A stretch of 64,000 nt of DNA from Mesorhizobium liriopis (GCF_024053505.1 NZ_JAMXQS010000010.1:62001-126000); one strand, 5' to 3'; counted from the stretch's first letter, positions 28,616 through 38,055 are shown. Made by a program: numbers and translations. The notes: generated by a model from the letters alone, not told the origin.

Positions 28616-28765
28616 GGCGAGGAGATAGGTTCCCTCAACAAGGATGCCAGACCTCGGCTCAGAGCCGCTAATTTGAGAAACTGCCCGATCGTCATCGCAA
28701 AGGGCCTTGGCAAAGCCCAAAACGGTTTGCTATAGGCGCGACCACTGAAGCAATTCACCGAATGT

Positions 28766-28840
28766 TCCCCGGTAGCTCAGTGGTAGAGCAACCGGCTGTT
28801 AACCGGTTGGTCGCTGGTTCGAATCCGGCCCGGGGAGCCA
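28766..28840 (+). tRNA. tRNA-Asn (anticodon GTT)
   Basis: A 75-nt cloverleaf with encoded CCA (28838-28840). The acceptor stem TCCCCGG/CCGGGGA pairs fully, the D arm has AGCTCAGTGGTAGAGC, the anticodon loop CTGTTAA gives GTT, and the T loop has GGTTCGAATCC. It stands alone on the plus strand. Confidence 0.97.
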
Positions 28841-29019
28841 TTTCATCCGACATCGAGGGCGCTGCGTGCCTTCGCTTCGCGGATGATGCTTGCTTCCGTT
28901 CGGCTCACCATCCTTTCCTTTCCTGATATCCAACGCCTCGCGCTTTGGCGGGAACCGGCCTGTACGTGGCGGGTTTCGCAAACCTATCCCAAGCAGCAAG
29001 AACATGGAGCATCGGGTTC

Positions 29020-29829
29020 ATGGAGTTTGACCCCCAGAACGCCTTTAACAACGCCGGAGCGGTTCTCCGCCAGTTGAGCGCGCTGCTCGTATCCTATTCG
29101 CTTTCTTTCGTTGGCGCAGTGTTGCTCCTCGTGATCGGCTATTTAGTGGCGGGTCTGGTCGAGCGGTGGCTGAATGCGGCATTGGCTCATATCCATGGAT
29201 TCGACCTGACCTTGCGCAACTTCTTTTCGAAGATTGCGCGCTACGCCATTCTCGTTCTCGTCTTTATCATGGTGCTCGGCCAGTTCGGCGTGCAAACAGC
29301 GTCGATCATCGCGGCAATTGGCGCGGTCGGTTTGGCGATCGGCCTCGCCCTTCAGGGCACGCTTCAGAACATTGCGGCGGGCGTGATGCTGCTGGTGCTT
29401 CGGCCTTTCCGGATCGGCGAAGATGTTCAGGTCGGTTCGATTCGTGGCACGATCAATGAGATCGGCCTGTTCGCGACCAGCCTGCATACGAGCGACGGGC
29501 TTTATATCCTCGCGCCGAATTCCAGCCTGTGGAGCCAGCCGGTCACGAATTACACGCGCAACCAGACGCGCAGCAACGCCATTACTGTGCGGATTAAACC
29601 GGATGCCGATATCGATCAGGCCCAGCGCGCCTTGATCAGGCTGGCGCAGAGCGATTCGCGCGTTCTGGCAGATAAAACGCCGAGCGCCAGCGTTTCTGAA
29701 GTGGCGGACGATGCAGTGACACTCACCCTCACCTACTGGACGGCGGTCGGCGACTTCGGCGGCACCAAAAACGATCTCACCAAGCGCGCAAAGCTAACAC
29801 TCGATCAGCAGGGTTTGAGCAAGGTCTAA
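29020..29829 (+). CDS. Small-conductance mechanosensitive channel (MscS family)
   Basis: A 269-residue inner-membrane channel that opens under membrane tension to release solutes on osmotic downshock. Three membrane helices are seen; the third, pore-lining helix has the Gly/Ala packing pattern IGAVGLAIGLALQG, followed by LQNIAAGVMLLVLRPFRIGE, the family signature. Size is close to E. coli MscS (286). The ATG at 29020 is preceded by GGAG ten bases upstream; the 25 codons of open frame before it look non-coding. Confidence 0.93.
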   Translation: MEFDPQNAFNNAGAVLRQLSALLVSYSLSFVGAVLLLVIGYLVAGLVERWLNAALAHIHGFDLTLRNFFSKIARYAILVLVFIMVLGQFGVQTASIIAAIGAVGLAIGLALQGTLQNIAAGVMLLVLRPFRIGEDVQVGSIRGTINEIGLFATSLHTSDGLYILAPNSSLWSQPVTNYTRNQTRSNAITVRIKPDADIDQAQRALIRLAQSDSRVLADKTPSASVSEVADDAVTLTLTYWTAVGDFGGTKNDLTKRAKLTLDQQGLSKV

Positions 29830-30119
29830 GCCTTGGACGACACGATATCGGCCGACATGCGGATCTCGCGCATCGGCCGGACGGTCGCCGTGGACTGCGC
29901 GTAGATCGGATGGGCCTTGTAGGCGGCAAGATCGGTCTCCGTGGCGAACTCGGCATAGACCACCACATCGATCTCGTTCGCGATCTGATCAACCCTAGTA
30001 TTCTCCTGTACTTCGAAAAACTGCGAGTGCGGGATCTTGCCGAGTTGCGAAAGGCCTTCCTTGATCTTGGGAATATCCGCACGGTCCTGCGCGCTGAAGA
30101 AGACGATGTGGCGGATCAT
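29826..30119 (-). CDS. Dabb-family (stress-responsive A/B barrel) protein
   Basis: A 97-residue protein with the Dabb dimeric alpha/beta-barrel pattern: N-terminal MIRHIVFFSAQ, central VVVYAEFATETDLAAYKAHP and terminal VRPMREIRM. The family includes plant stress-responsive and polyketide cyclase-like proteins; the role in bacteria is unclear. ATG 30119 is chosen because its first strand matches the family. Its stop overlaps the stop of the MscS gene by four bases on the opposite strand. Confidence 0.85.
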   Translation of the reverse strand: MIRHIVFFSAQDRADIPKIKEGLSQLGKIPHSQFFEVQENTRVDQIANEIDVVVYAEFATETDLAAYKAHPIYAQSTATVRPMREIRMSADIVSSKA

Positions 30120-30299
30120 GGGAGGTCCCTGAACGAGTTTGTGCGGTGTTTCGGCGACACTGGCTCTTCGGTCAAGCGTCTGCTTGTCGCGATCGTTCGG
30201 GCACTTCTCCCCCGAATTCTGATGGCCCATGGAAAACCCGGCGCTTGATGCGCCGCGATCATCGTGGAATTCATTCCTTTCGACCGGTCGGGAGGAGCC

Positions 30300-31529
30300 A
30301 TGACTTCGGACACAATCGAGCTGAGCGAGAGCAATCTCTCAAGCTTCACGGCGGACGCCCCGATGCGGGCGCGAATAGTCCTGCGCGCTTTGATCGGTCT
30401 CCCGGTCGGGTCGCTCCGCGTTACGGTTCCGAACGGCGCGAGCTTCACGGTCGGCGGTCGCGCGCCCGGGCCGGCGGCAGAAGTCAGGCTGAAGAACTGG
30501 CGGCTTCCGGGACGCGCCTTCGCAGGCGGGACGATCGGACTGGCTGAATCTTATATCGACGGCGATTGGGATAGCCCGGACGTCACGAGTTTTCTCGAGC
30601 TCTTCGTACGAAACGAGAAGCACGGCGAGGAACTGGCCGGCGGTGCGAGCTGGCTGCTGACGGTTCTGCAGCGCGTCCGCCACTGGCTCAACGAGAACAC
30701 GGTGAAAGGATCTCGCCGCAACATTTCTGCGCACTACGATCTGGGCAACGAGTTCTATCGTCTCTGGCTCGATCCGAGCATGACATACTCTGCAGCACTG
30801 TTCTCGAATGGCGCGAACGATCTCGAAAGTGCTCAGAGCGAGAAATACCGTGCACTGGCGCGCGATACGGGCATCACCGATCGCGACCATGTTCTCGAAA
30901 TCGGCTGCGGATGGGGCGGCTTCGCCGAGTTCGCCGCGCGAGAGATCGGCTGCAAGGTGACGGGGCTCACGGTCAGCAGGGAGCAACTGGACTTCGCGAA
31001 GGCCCGGCTTCAGCAGGAGGGTCTTTCCGACAAGGTCGAGCTCAGGCTGCAGGACTATCGCCACGAAGCAGGCACCTATGACAAGGTGGTATCGATCGAG
31101 ATGTTCGAAGCCGTCGGAGAGAAGTACTGGCAGACCTTTTTCGCGAAACTTCGAAGCTGCTTGAAATCCGGTGGCGCCGCCGGTTTGCAGGTCATCACGA
31201 TCAATGAGAAGTCGTTTCCCGCCTATCGCGCGCAGCCCGATTTCATTCAGCGCTATGTATTTCCCGGCGGAATGTTGCCGACGCCCTCGCGTCTTCGCTC
31301 ACTTGGAGAAGAGCAGCAACTATCGCTCGTCGCCGAGCGCATCTTCCCACAGGACTACGCGCGAACCTTGAAGGAATGGCGCGAGCGCTTTTGGAATGCC
31401 TGGCAGCGCATCGTTCCGCTCGGCTTCGACGAGCGGTTTCGCAAGCTCTGGGAGTTTTATCTCTTCTATTGCGAAGCGGGCTTCCGCGCGGAATATATCG
31501 ATGTGCGGCAGGTGACCTACCGTGCCTGA
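30300..31529 (+). CDS. cfa: Cyclopropane-fatty-acyl-phospholipid synthase
   Basis: A 409-residue enzyme that transfers a methylene group from SAM to unsaturated acyl chains of membrane phospholipids. An N-terminal lipid-interaction domain precedes the methyltransferase domain with motif I VLEIGCGWGGFAEFAA and the block NISAHYDLGNEFYRLWLD, the CFA-synthase signature. The start is fixed by a perfect ribosome-binding site, GGAGGAG at 30291-30297, two to three bases before ATG 30300; the frame is open to 30264. The gene may be induced in stationary phase or acid, as is usual, but no such signal is visible. Confidence 0.94.
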   Translation: MTSDTIELSESNLSSFTADAPMRARIVLRALIGLPVGSLRVTVPNGASFTVGGRAPGPAAEVRLKNWRLPGRAFAGGTIGLAESYIDGDWDSPDVTSFLELFVRNEKHGEELAGGASWLLTVLQRVRHWLNENTVKGSRRNISAHYDLGNEFYRLWLDPSMTYSAALFSNGANDLESAQSEKYRALARDTGITDRDHVLEIGCGWGGFAEFAAREIGCKVTGLTVSREQLDFAKARLQQEGLSDKVELRLQDYRHEAGTYDKVVSIEMFEAVGEKYWQTFFAKLRSCLKSGGAAGLQVITINEKSFPAYRAQPDFIQRYVFPGGMLPTPSRLRSLGEEQQLSLVAERIFPQDYARTLKEWRERFWNAWQRIVPLGFDERFRKLWEFYLFYCEAGFRAEYIDVRQVTYRA

Positions 31530-34500
31530 TCAGCCTGGTTCGTTATATTCGAAGATCCGGCGGAAAATGCCCGGCGCGATCACCGAAAGCGGGTTGATAT
31601 TCACATCCGGGGACTTGGCGTCACCGACGAGCTTGAAGGTGACGCCGATTAGGCCCTGATCCTTGCCATTACCGAGGATGGCGCCGAAGAGCGGGATTTC
31701 GCCGAAGACGCGGTTCAGGCCATAAGCCGGCATGAAAGTCCCGGTCATGTCGATATTGCCACGCGGATCGAAGACGGTCCCCTGGAACGTGGCGCCGATG
31801 GTGGAGCCGCGGAGGATGCCATCGGACACGCGAAGGTAACCCGGTCCCTTGGTGATCTGCGCCGAACCGCGATCGAACTGAACCCGGCTTGAATCGATCC
31901 GGTTCTTGACCTCATCGTTCAAACTGCGGTCGCTGCCCTGCGGGCGATTCGAGACGACTGAGCCCAAACGCGGTTCATTGACGATCGTGAAGTTGCGCGC
32001 CGCGATACGGCCCTGCAGCGGCCCATCGCCCTCGCTGGCGAGTGCCACATCGATCGAGCCGCTCTGCATGTTCGGATAGATGTTGAGGAACCGCAGCACG
32101 GAGCCCGCATCGCTCGACTTCAGCTTGAGCCGCCGCACCCCACTCTTCGTGTCGTCATCGACAGTCACGGAGGCGCCCCGGTCGGTCGAGCCTTCCATCT
32201 TGAGTGCACCCGAGCCACGGTAGGTGACATAGACCGCTTGCAGGGCTTCGTTGTTGAAACCGGTGACCGAGTCGAGCCGCGCTTTCACCAGCACGCTGCC
32301 ACGCCCGCTTTGCTTTTCGGTGGACGCACCACTGGCCGTGACGAGTTTCAGCAGCGCACGGGCGTCGAACGAACTGCCGGTCACATCCACCTCGTAGATT
32401 CTGCCGTCGCGCTTGATGTTGAGCGCAATGTCGTCGCCGCGATTCAGCTGCACATGCGGGAACTCGGCCGAAGCCAGCCCACCGCCGCTCAAGACCGCCG
32501 AGCCGTTGATGCTGAACGTCTTGCCGTCGACTTCAAGGTCGGAAAGGCGCATGATCTCATCTTCGCGCTTGAGCAGGAACTTCGCCGAGGCACCGATGCC
32601 GGCTCCCTTGCTCCAGCCGACCCATGGAAGCGCGAGCGTGGCGCGGTCGAGATCGACCGAGACCTTCTGCACGGAATCGGACGCGTCGACCTTGAGTGTC
32701 ATCGGACCGTCGACAAGCGTGGAGAGGCCGGGCGCGAGTTTCTGCAGCCCCTTGTCATTGACGTCGAGCTCGATCAAACGCTTGCGTTGAACGCCCTCCT
32801 TCCGGACAGGTTCGATGAAATCGAGCTTGGCTGGAACGTCGTTGAGCTTGGCATCGGCCTTGATCAACGCCTTTTCCGGGTCGATGTCGATCGTGCCCTT
32901 TGCGTCCGTCAACTTCTGGCCATCGAAGGGCTTGTTGAGCGTGACGCCATCCAACTGAAGCCCGACTTTCCAGCCGATCTTGTCCTTGGGATAGCCGCGC
33001 TCAAATGGAATGTCGGAGACCACATTGCCTTTCACGCGACCAGAGAAATCGTCCGGAACGAAACCAGCGCGCTGAAGGGCGCTGATGGGCTCGAGGCTGG
33101 CGAGTTCAGCCGCGGCGATCGCCTCGCCCTCTACGTTGACGTTGAGCTTGGCGACGACCGGACGCTGATTGACGTCTCGCATTGTCAGCTGGCCGCCACT
33201 TGCATTGAGAAGCTTGCCGCTCGGCAGAGTCATCTGACCCGAAGCCAGTGCGATATCGATGTCCATGCCACGTAGCGTGAGATACCCGTCGGCATGATGA
33301 ACCGAGGGAATGGCGCCGGCCGTGTCGAACTCAGTACCGAGGATGCGGAACTCGCCGGAAAGCTCGTCGGCGCCGAGAGGCACACCGCTGCCGATGCGCC
33401 CCGGTTCGACGGCGTAGGTAAGGCGGCTGCCTTCGATCGTACCGCCATGCACATGTTCAACGACCCAGTTCCGGGCACCCCGTCCTGCGGTCCAGGGCCA
33501 TAACGCCTTCGCTTCGGCAACGGGCATGTTGGGCACTTCGATAGCAAGTGACACACCCGGCGTCTTGCCGTCCGCAAGTTGGAGCGATGCGTTGCCCGTG
33601 ACCTTGCCGTTCGCCGTCTCGACCGACAACGCATCGATGCTTGCCCGCCGCTGGACGGGATCGATCTCACCTGTGACGCTGCCTTTGCCTTCGAGCATCG
33701 GGTCTGACGAGCCTTCGGGCAACGAGGTGATACGACTGGCGTCGAGCTGGAGATCGTACACACCATGATCGGCGATGGCCTGCGGACCGATCGTACCCTT
33801 ACCCTTGATCGATAGCCCGCCGGCCTGCACATCAAGATCGTCAAGCAACAGTCGGTCGGAATCGCTCTTTGCGGAAACCTTCACCACGGCACGCACCGGA
33901 AGAATGCCGTTCTTACCGAGATCAAAGGCTGCGTTGTCGAGGCTGGCGGACAGGTCGAGCATCTGCCCGTTGCCTTGCAAAGCAACCTGCGTAGGGCCGA
34001 CAGTGATAGCGCCTTCGGGCGGAGTCGAGGTGATGCGAATATCGAGCGCGTCGACTGCGCTTGTGGAAGGGTCGGATTTCGCCGTGCCGGAAGCGGTCCA
34101 GCTTCGGCCTTGGAATGTGCCCTCGCCCGCCAGCACGAGTTCCTGCGAGGAGGCATCGAGCGTCGCGGTATCGATATAGATCGAGCGCGTCACCTGTCCC
34201 GGCAGGACGATCTCGACATTCGAGAGCTCGACCGCGCCCGGCGCCTCGGTCTTTAGCGCCAGGAAGACGCGGCGCAGCGCGTCTGACACGACGCCCGGCA
34301 CCTTGCTCGGATCGAGCAGCGCGGCTTCATTGCGGAAGGGCTTCGTCCAGTCTCGCGGCTTTCCGCCTTCCAGCGGAGCCGCGACGAAGCGGGCATTCTC
34401 GACCGAGACGCTGCCGAGTTCGAGATGGCCGCGCACCAGTGCTCCCATCAGCAGCCCGAAGCGCAGCGTACCGGCATCCGCAATATTCGTGTCACTGCCT

Positions 34501-34946
34501 TCAGGGCGCAGCGCGACATTATTTACTTCGAGGGCGAGCAGGCGCGCTCCATCGAGAGAAATGTGCGCGCCGCCGAGCGTCGCCGCCATGTCGCGCCCGG
34601 TGATCTTCTCGATCGCGGCTTCCGCGCGCGCGCGCATCTGCTCCCGCCCGACACCTGATACACCGATCAAATAGAGACCGGCAGCGAGGATGAGGGCAAG
34701 AAAAACGACTGTCGTGAAGGAAAAGGCCGCCAAACGAATAATACGGTTGCGTCGACGAGGCATCACGACGGGCGCGTTCTGTCCTTCGGCGGAGGGCATC
34801 TTGCCCAGATCCGCAATATCCTCGCGCCGGAAGCGGACGCGCTCGTGCGAAGGAGCCTGTTCCGTCAAAAATGCGTCCTGCCTGAAAGCGCCCGTTGGAC
34901 GGTGGCCGTCCTGATCGTATATGCGAGCGGTTTTCCTGATGGCCAT
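31530..34946 (-). CDS. Large AsmA-like/YhdP-type envelope protein (DUF3971)
   Basis: A protein of about 1138 residues with a soluble N-terminal stretch (about 1-70), one membrane helix (about residues 72-95, AFSFTTVVFLALILAAGLYLIG), and a very long beta-rich periplasmic region containing a DUF3971 core and an AsmA-like C-terminus (MTGTFMPAYGLNRVFGEIPLFG). Such proteins form hydrophobic grooves thought to carry phospholipids between the membranes. The usable start is ATG 34946 or M50/M62 further in. Its start is only 16 bases from that of the divergent bcp gene. Confidence 0.88.
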   Translation of the reverse strand: MAIRKTARIYDQDGHRPTGAFRQDAFLTEQAPSHERVRFRREDIADLGKMPSAEGQNAPVVMPRRRNRIIRLAAFSFTTVVFLALILAAGLYLIGVSGVGREQMRARAEAAIEKITGRDMAATLGGAHISLDGARLLALEVNNVALRPEGSDTNIADAGTLRFGLLMGALVRGHLELGSVSVENARFVAAPLEGGKPRDWTKPFRNEAALLDPSKVPGVVSDALRRVFLALKTEAPGAVELSNVEIVLPGQVTRSIYIDTATLDASSQELVLAGEGTFQGRSWTASGTAKSDPSTSAVDALDIRITSTPPEGAITVGPTQVALQGNGQMLDLSASLDNAAFDLGKNGILPVRAVVKVSAKSDSDRLLLDDLDVQAGGLSIKGKGTIGPQAIADHGVYDLQLDASRITSLPEGSSDPMLEGKGSVTGEIDPVQRRASIDALSVETANGKVTGNASLQLADGKTPGVSLAIEVPNMPVAEAKALWPWTAGRGARNWVVEHVHGGTIEGSRLTYAVEPGRIGSGVPLGADELSGEFRILGTEFDTAGAIPSVHHADGYLTLRGMDIDIALASGQMTLPSGKLLNASGGQLTMRDVNQRPVVAKLNVNVEGEAIAAAELASLEPISALQRAGFVPDDFSGRVKGNVVSDIPFERGYPKDKIGWKVGLQLDGVTLNKPFDGQKLTDAKGTIDIDPEKALIKADAKLNDVPAKLDFIEPVRKEGVQRKRLIELDVNDKGLQKLAPGLSTLVDGPMTLKVDASDSVQKVSVDLDRATLALPWVGWSKGAGIGASAKFLLKREDEIMRLSDLEVDGKTFSINGSAVLSGGGLASAEFPHVQLNRGDDIALNIKRDGRIYEVDVTGSSFDARALLKLVTASGASTEKQSGRGSVLVKARLDSVTGFNNEALQAVYVTYRGSGALKMEGSTDRGASVTVDDDTKSGVRRLKLKSSDAGSVLRFLNIYPNMQSGSIDVALASEGDGPLQGRIAARNFTIVNEPRLGSVVSNRPQGSDRSLNDEVKNRIDSSRVQFDRGSAQITKGPGYLRVSDGILRGSTIGATFQGTVFDPRGNIDMTGTFMPAYGLNRVFGEIPLFGAILGNGKDQGLIGVTFKLVGDAKSPDVNINPLSVIAPGIFRRIFEYNEPG

Positions 34947-34962
34947 CAAGAAAGGCGGGGTT

Positions 34963-35445
34963 ATGGCAAATATCGCAATCGGAAGCGCAGCACCGGACTT
35001 CGAGGCGCCTTTAGCTGATGGCTCGGCCTTCCGGCTAAACGAGCAGCGCGGACGGATGGTCGTGCTGTATTTCTACCCCAAGGACGACACGAGCGGCTGC
35101 ACCGCCGAGGCCATCGACTTTACGCAGTTAAAGCCCGAGTTCGAGAAGGCTGGCGCAAGCGTGATCGGTATTTCGCCAGACAGCGCGAAGAAACACACCA
35201 AATTCGCCGAAAAGCATGGTCTCAAACACGATCTCGTTGCCGACGAGGAACGTAGCGCTATCGAGGCCTATGGCTTCTGGGTCGAGAAGAGTATGTACGG
35301 TCGCAAATATATGGGCGTCGAGCGCGCGACGGTGTTGGTGGGCCCCGACGGCAACATCCTGCACATCTGGCCCAAGGTGAAAGTGCCAGGTCATGCACAG
35401 GAAGTTCTCGAAGTTGTGAAGAGCCACGGAACCGCTGCTGCCTGA
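34963..35445 (+). CDS. bcp: Thioredoxin-dependent peroxiredoxin, BCP/PrxQ type, without resolving cysteine
   Basis: A 160-residue thiol peroxidase that reduces H2O2 and lipid hydroperoxides. The peroxidatic cysteine is C46 in DDTSGCTAEA. The partner normally found five residues on is missing: residue 51 is isoleucine, and I see no other cysteine in the chain. The enzyme is therefore probably of the 1-Cys kind and needs an external thiol. The ATG at 34963 follows a G-rich site (GGCGGGG). The start is 16 bases from that of the divergent AsmA-like gene, so its promoter lies within that gene. A 25-residue peptide gene and a terminator follow. Confidence 0.93.
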   Translation: MANIAIGSAAPDFEAPLADGSAFRLNEQRGRMVVLYFYPKDDTSGCTAEAIDFTQLKPEFEKAGASVIGISPDSAKKHTKFAEKHGLKHDLVADEERSAIEAYGFWVEKSMYGRKYMGVERATVLVGPDGNILHIWPKVKVPGHAQEVLEVVKSHGTAAA

Positions 35446-35487
35446 AGCCGTTGGATGGCCTGAAACAGCTAACTTTCGGAGATGATC

Positions 35488-35565
35488 ATGCTGCGCGGGG
35501 CTTTGCTTTGGATGTTGGGTATCCCACTCCCGATCATCATCCTTATACTCCTGTTCTGGCACTGA
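35488..35565 (+). CDS. 25-residue hydrophobic membrane peptide, unknown
   Basis: A very short gene: (M)LRGALLWMLGIPLPIII then five mostly hydrophobic residues and FWH. It would make one membrane helix with an Arg near the N-terminus and Trp-His at the end. Support: GGAG at 35478-35481 lies six bases before the ATG at 35488, the frame ends at TGA 35563-35565, and a strong terminator follows 20 bases later, so the peptide is the last cistron of a bcp transcript. I do not recognise a named family. An in-frame ATG at 35482 is also possible but sits right on the ribosome-binding site. Confidence 0.6.
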   Translation: MLRGALLWMLGIPLPIIILILLFWH

Positions 35566-35585
35566 TCGCCGAACGAGGAATCGAG

Positions 35586-35617
35586 AAAGGCGGGTTGCTT
35601 CGGCAGCCCGCCTTTTT
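35586..35617 (+). terminator. Strong UUCG-loop terminator after bcp and the microgene
   Basis: A 13-pair stem with one G-T pair (35586-35598 with 35603-35615) capped by the stable tetraloop TTCG, followed by a five-T run (35613-35617). It ends the bcp/microgene transcript before the M23 gene. Confidence 0.93.
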
Positions 35618-35689
35618 CGCGTGAGCGGCAGGCTTTATTAACCTTAATCATGTGTGATCGCGACAGTCCCTCAAACCGTCCGAACCTGC

Positions 35690-36904
35690 ATGACCGAGAG
35701 CCACCCTTCCGATGCGACAGCCCTCGGCAAGTGCAAGGGGCCGCATACGGTCATCATCGCACGCGGCGATCATATAAGGCATTTTACGGTTCGCCCTTGG
35801 CTCGCGACGGCGGCGGCCTGCGTCGCGCTCTCGGCTGTCACTGCCTACTTCGGCGCAACTACCTATCTCGTGTTACGCGACGACCTGATGAGCGCTGCCG
35901 TTTCGCGCCAAGCGCGGATGCAGCAGGCTTATGAGGACCGTATTTCGGCGCTACGCTTCCAAGTGGATCGTATCACCAGCCGGCAGATGCTCGATCAGCA
36001 ACTCGTTGAAAACAAGGTCTCCGAGCTGCTGAACCGGCAGGCGGCACTTGCGGGACTGAACAGCAAACTAGCGCCACTCCTGCCACGGAAGGCAGAAGCA
36101 CCCTCGCCTGCTCCTCTGGAAACAACACCCATTCGCGGTGTGGCTGGGGCGCTCGGTTTTCAACCGGAAACAGAACGGAAGCCCTCCGGCGACGGCCTCT
36201 CGCGTGCCGATCAGGCCGACCGAGCTTTCGTCGCGCTCAACCGCTCGCTGCAGTCAGTGGAAACCGAGCAGCTTTCCAACCTGACGCGGCTGACCAGCGA
36301 TGCTTATCGTACCGCTGACGGCATCGAAACGGCACTCGCCTCCGCGGGACTGGAAGTGGATCGCGAGAGTGGTGAAGCGACCGGAGGCCCTTATCTGCCG
36401 TCTTCTCATGCGTCCGATTTCGACACCAAGGTCGAGGAGCTCGGCGAAGCGCTCGACCGGCTTCAATCGGTCCGCACACAGGCGACCAGCCTCCCGCTCG
36501 CCAACCCGGCAGCGGGCAGCCCGGTCACGAGCACGTTTGGCGTGCGTACCGACCCCCTTCTCGGCAGACCGGCCCTTCATGCCGGTATCGACTTCCGCGC
36601 TTCGGTCGGCGCACCGGCCGTGGCGACCGGAAAAGGCAAGGTGGTGAGTGCAGGCTGGAACGGCGGCTACGGGCGCATGGTCGAGATCGACCATGGCAAC
36701 GGCTACGCTACACGCTTCGCACACTTGAGCGAAATCGATGTCAGCGAGGGCGAAGAGGTGAAAGCCGGGCAGATCATCGGTCGCACCGGCAACACCGGCC
36801 GTTCGACCGGACCACACCTGCACTATGAAGTCCGGAAAGATGGAAGCGCGCTCGATCCGCTGCGCTTCCTCAAGGCTGGAAGAATGCTCCGCGACTTCCT
36901 TTGA
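35690..36904 (+). CDS. M23 metallopeptidase with membrane anchor
   Basis: A 404-residue peptidoglycan endopeptidase of the LytM/M23 type. An N-terminal cytoplasmic stub is followed by a membrane helix (about residues 37-62), a coiled coil (about 65-140), a linker, and a C-terminal M23 domain. All zinc and catalytic positions are kept: HAGID (HxxxD) and GPHLHYEV (HxH). This is the active counterpart to the degenerate protein at 2550-3701. The frame is open from a GTG at 35654; ATG 35690 (MTESHPSDATALGK) looks more natural, but no clear ribosome-binding site decides it. Confidence 0.9.
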   Translation: MTESHPSDATALGKCKGPHTVIIARGDHIRHFTVRPWLATAAACVALSAVTAYFGATTYLVLRDDLMSAAVSRQARMQQAYEDRISALRFQVDRITSRQMLDQQLVENKVSELLNRQAALAGLNSKLAPLLPRKAEAPSPAPLETTPIRGVAGALGFQPETERKPSGDGLSRADQADRAFVALNRSLQSVETEQLSNLTRLTSDAYRTADGIETALASAGLEVDRESGEATGGPYLPSSHASDFDTKVEELGEALDRLQSVRTQATSLPLANPAAGSPVTSTFGVRTDPLLGRPALHAGIDFRASVGAPAVATGKGKVVSAGWNGGYGRMVEIDHGNGYATRFAHLSEIDVSEGEEVKAGQIIGRTGNTGRSTGPHLHYEVRKDGSALDPLRFLKAGRMLRDFL

Positions 36905-36923
36905 GATCGCGGAGCCTCTTCGG

Positions 36924-38055
36924 TTAGTCGATGTCGGCGATCGCTTGTTCGCCGCCACCTTCGATGCGCTGCGACAGCGAAGCTTCCATGAACGGATCGA
37001 GGTCGCCATCGAGCACGTCGTCCGGGCTCGTGCTTTCCACGCCGGTGCGCAAATCCTTCACGAGCTGATAGGGCTGCAGCACATAGGAACGGATCTGGTG
37101 ACCCCAGCCGATATCCGACTTGGACGCCTCGGTTGCGTTCGCGGCTGCTTCGCGCTTCTTCAGCTCTTCCTCATACAAGCGCGAGCGCAGCATTTCCCAA
37201 GCCTTGGCCCGGTTCTGATGCTGAGATCGGCCCATCTGACAGGCTACCGCGATACCGGTCGGGATATGCGTGATGCGCACGGCCGAGTCGGTCGTGTTGA
37301 CGTGCTGGCCACCTGCGCCCGACGAGCGGTAGGTGTCGATACGGACCTCCGATTCCGGAATGACGATCTCGATGGAATCATCGATCACCGGATAGACCCA
37401 GGCGCTCGAGAACGAGGTATGCCGGCGCGCATTCGAATCGAAAGGCGAGATACGCACGAGGCGGTGCACGCCGGACTCGGTCTTGAGCCAGCCAAACGCG
37501 TTGTGTCCCTTGATGAGCAATGTCGCGGACTTGATGCCCGCTTCTTCGCCGTCATGCATTTCAAGCACTTCGACCTTGAAGCCGCGACGCTCGGCCCAGC
37601 GCGTGTACATGCGCAAAAGCATCGAGGCCCAGTCCTGGCTCTCCGTGCCGCCCGCGCCCGCATGGATTTCGAGATAGCTGTCGTTGCCGTCAGCCTCGCC
37701 CGAAAGCATGGATGCGACTTGGCGCGCGCGGATTTCACCCGAAAGGGAGCGGATAGCCGCTTCGGCCTCGGCAATGATTGCCTCATCGCCCTCCTCCTCG
37801 CCCATTTCGATCAGGTCGATATTGTCCTGAAGCGCCTGGGAAAGCTGGCGAATGGCAATGGTGTTGTCTTCGAGACCCTGGCGCTCGCGCATGAGCTTCT
37901 GCGCCTCGGTCGGGTCATTCCAAAGCGCGGGATCTTCCGCGCGCATGTTGAGGTAGTCGAGTCTTTTTAGGGCCTGATCCCAGTCAAAGATGCCTCCTCA
38001 GCAGGCTTATGGCCTGCTTGATTTCGTCGACGATGTTCTGCGTTTCCGCACGCAT
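36924..38055 (-). CDS. prfB: Peptide chain release factor 2, with +1 programmed frameshift
   Basis: RF2 terminates translation at UGA and UAA. The gene is in two frames. Frame 1 begins at ATG 38055 and gives 23 residues ending RRHL, then an in-frame TGA at 37986-37984. A +1 slip at CTT T (37989-37986) skips the T and continues with GAC from 37985: [13 protein letters not shown] and on to the stop at 36924. The total, 376 residues, is the normal rhizobial size. An internal Shine-Dalgarno-like AGGAGG stands just upstream, at the spacing of the E. coli frameshift signal. The GGQ motif is in [10 protein letters not shown]2 thus controls its own synthesis through UGA readthrough. Confidence 0.96.

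Noticed and set aside
35654-35689. GTG start 12 codons before the M23 start
   Set aside because: It sits just after the bcp terminator and gives a non-family N-terminus; kept only as an alternative.
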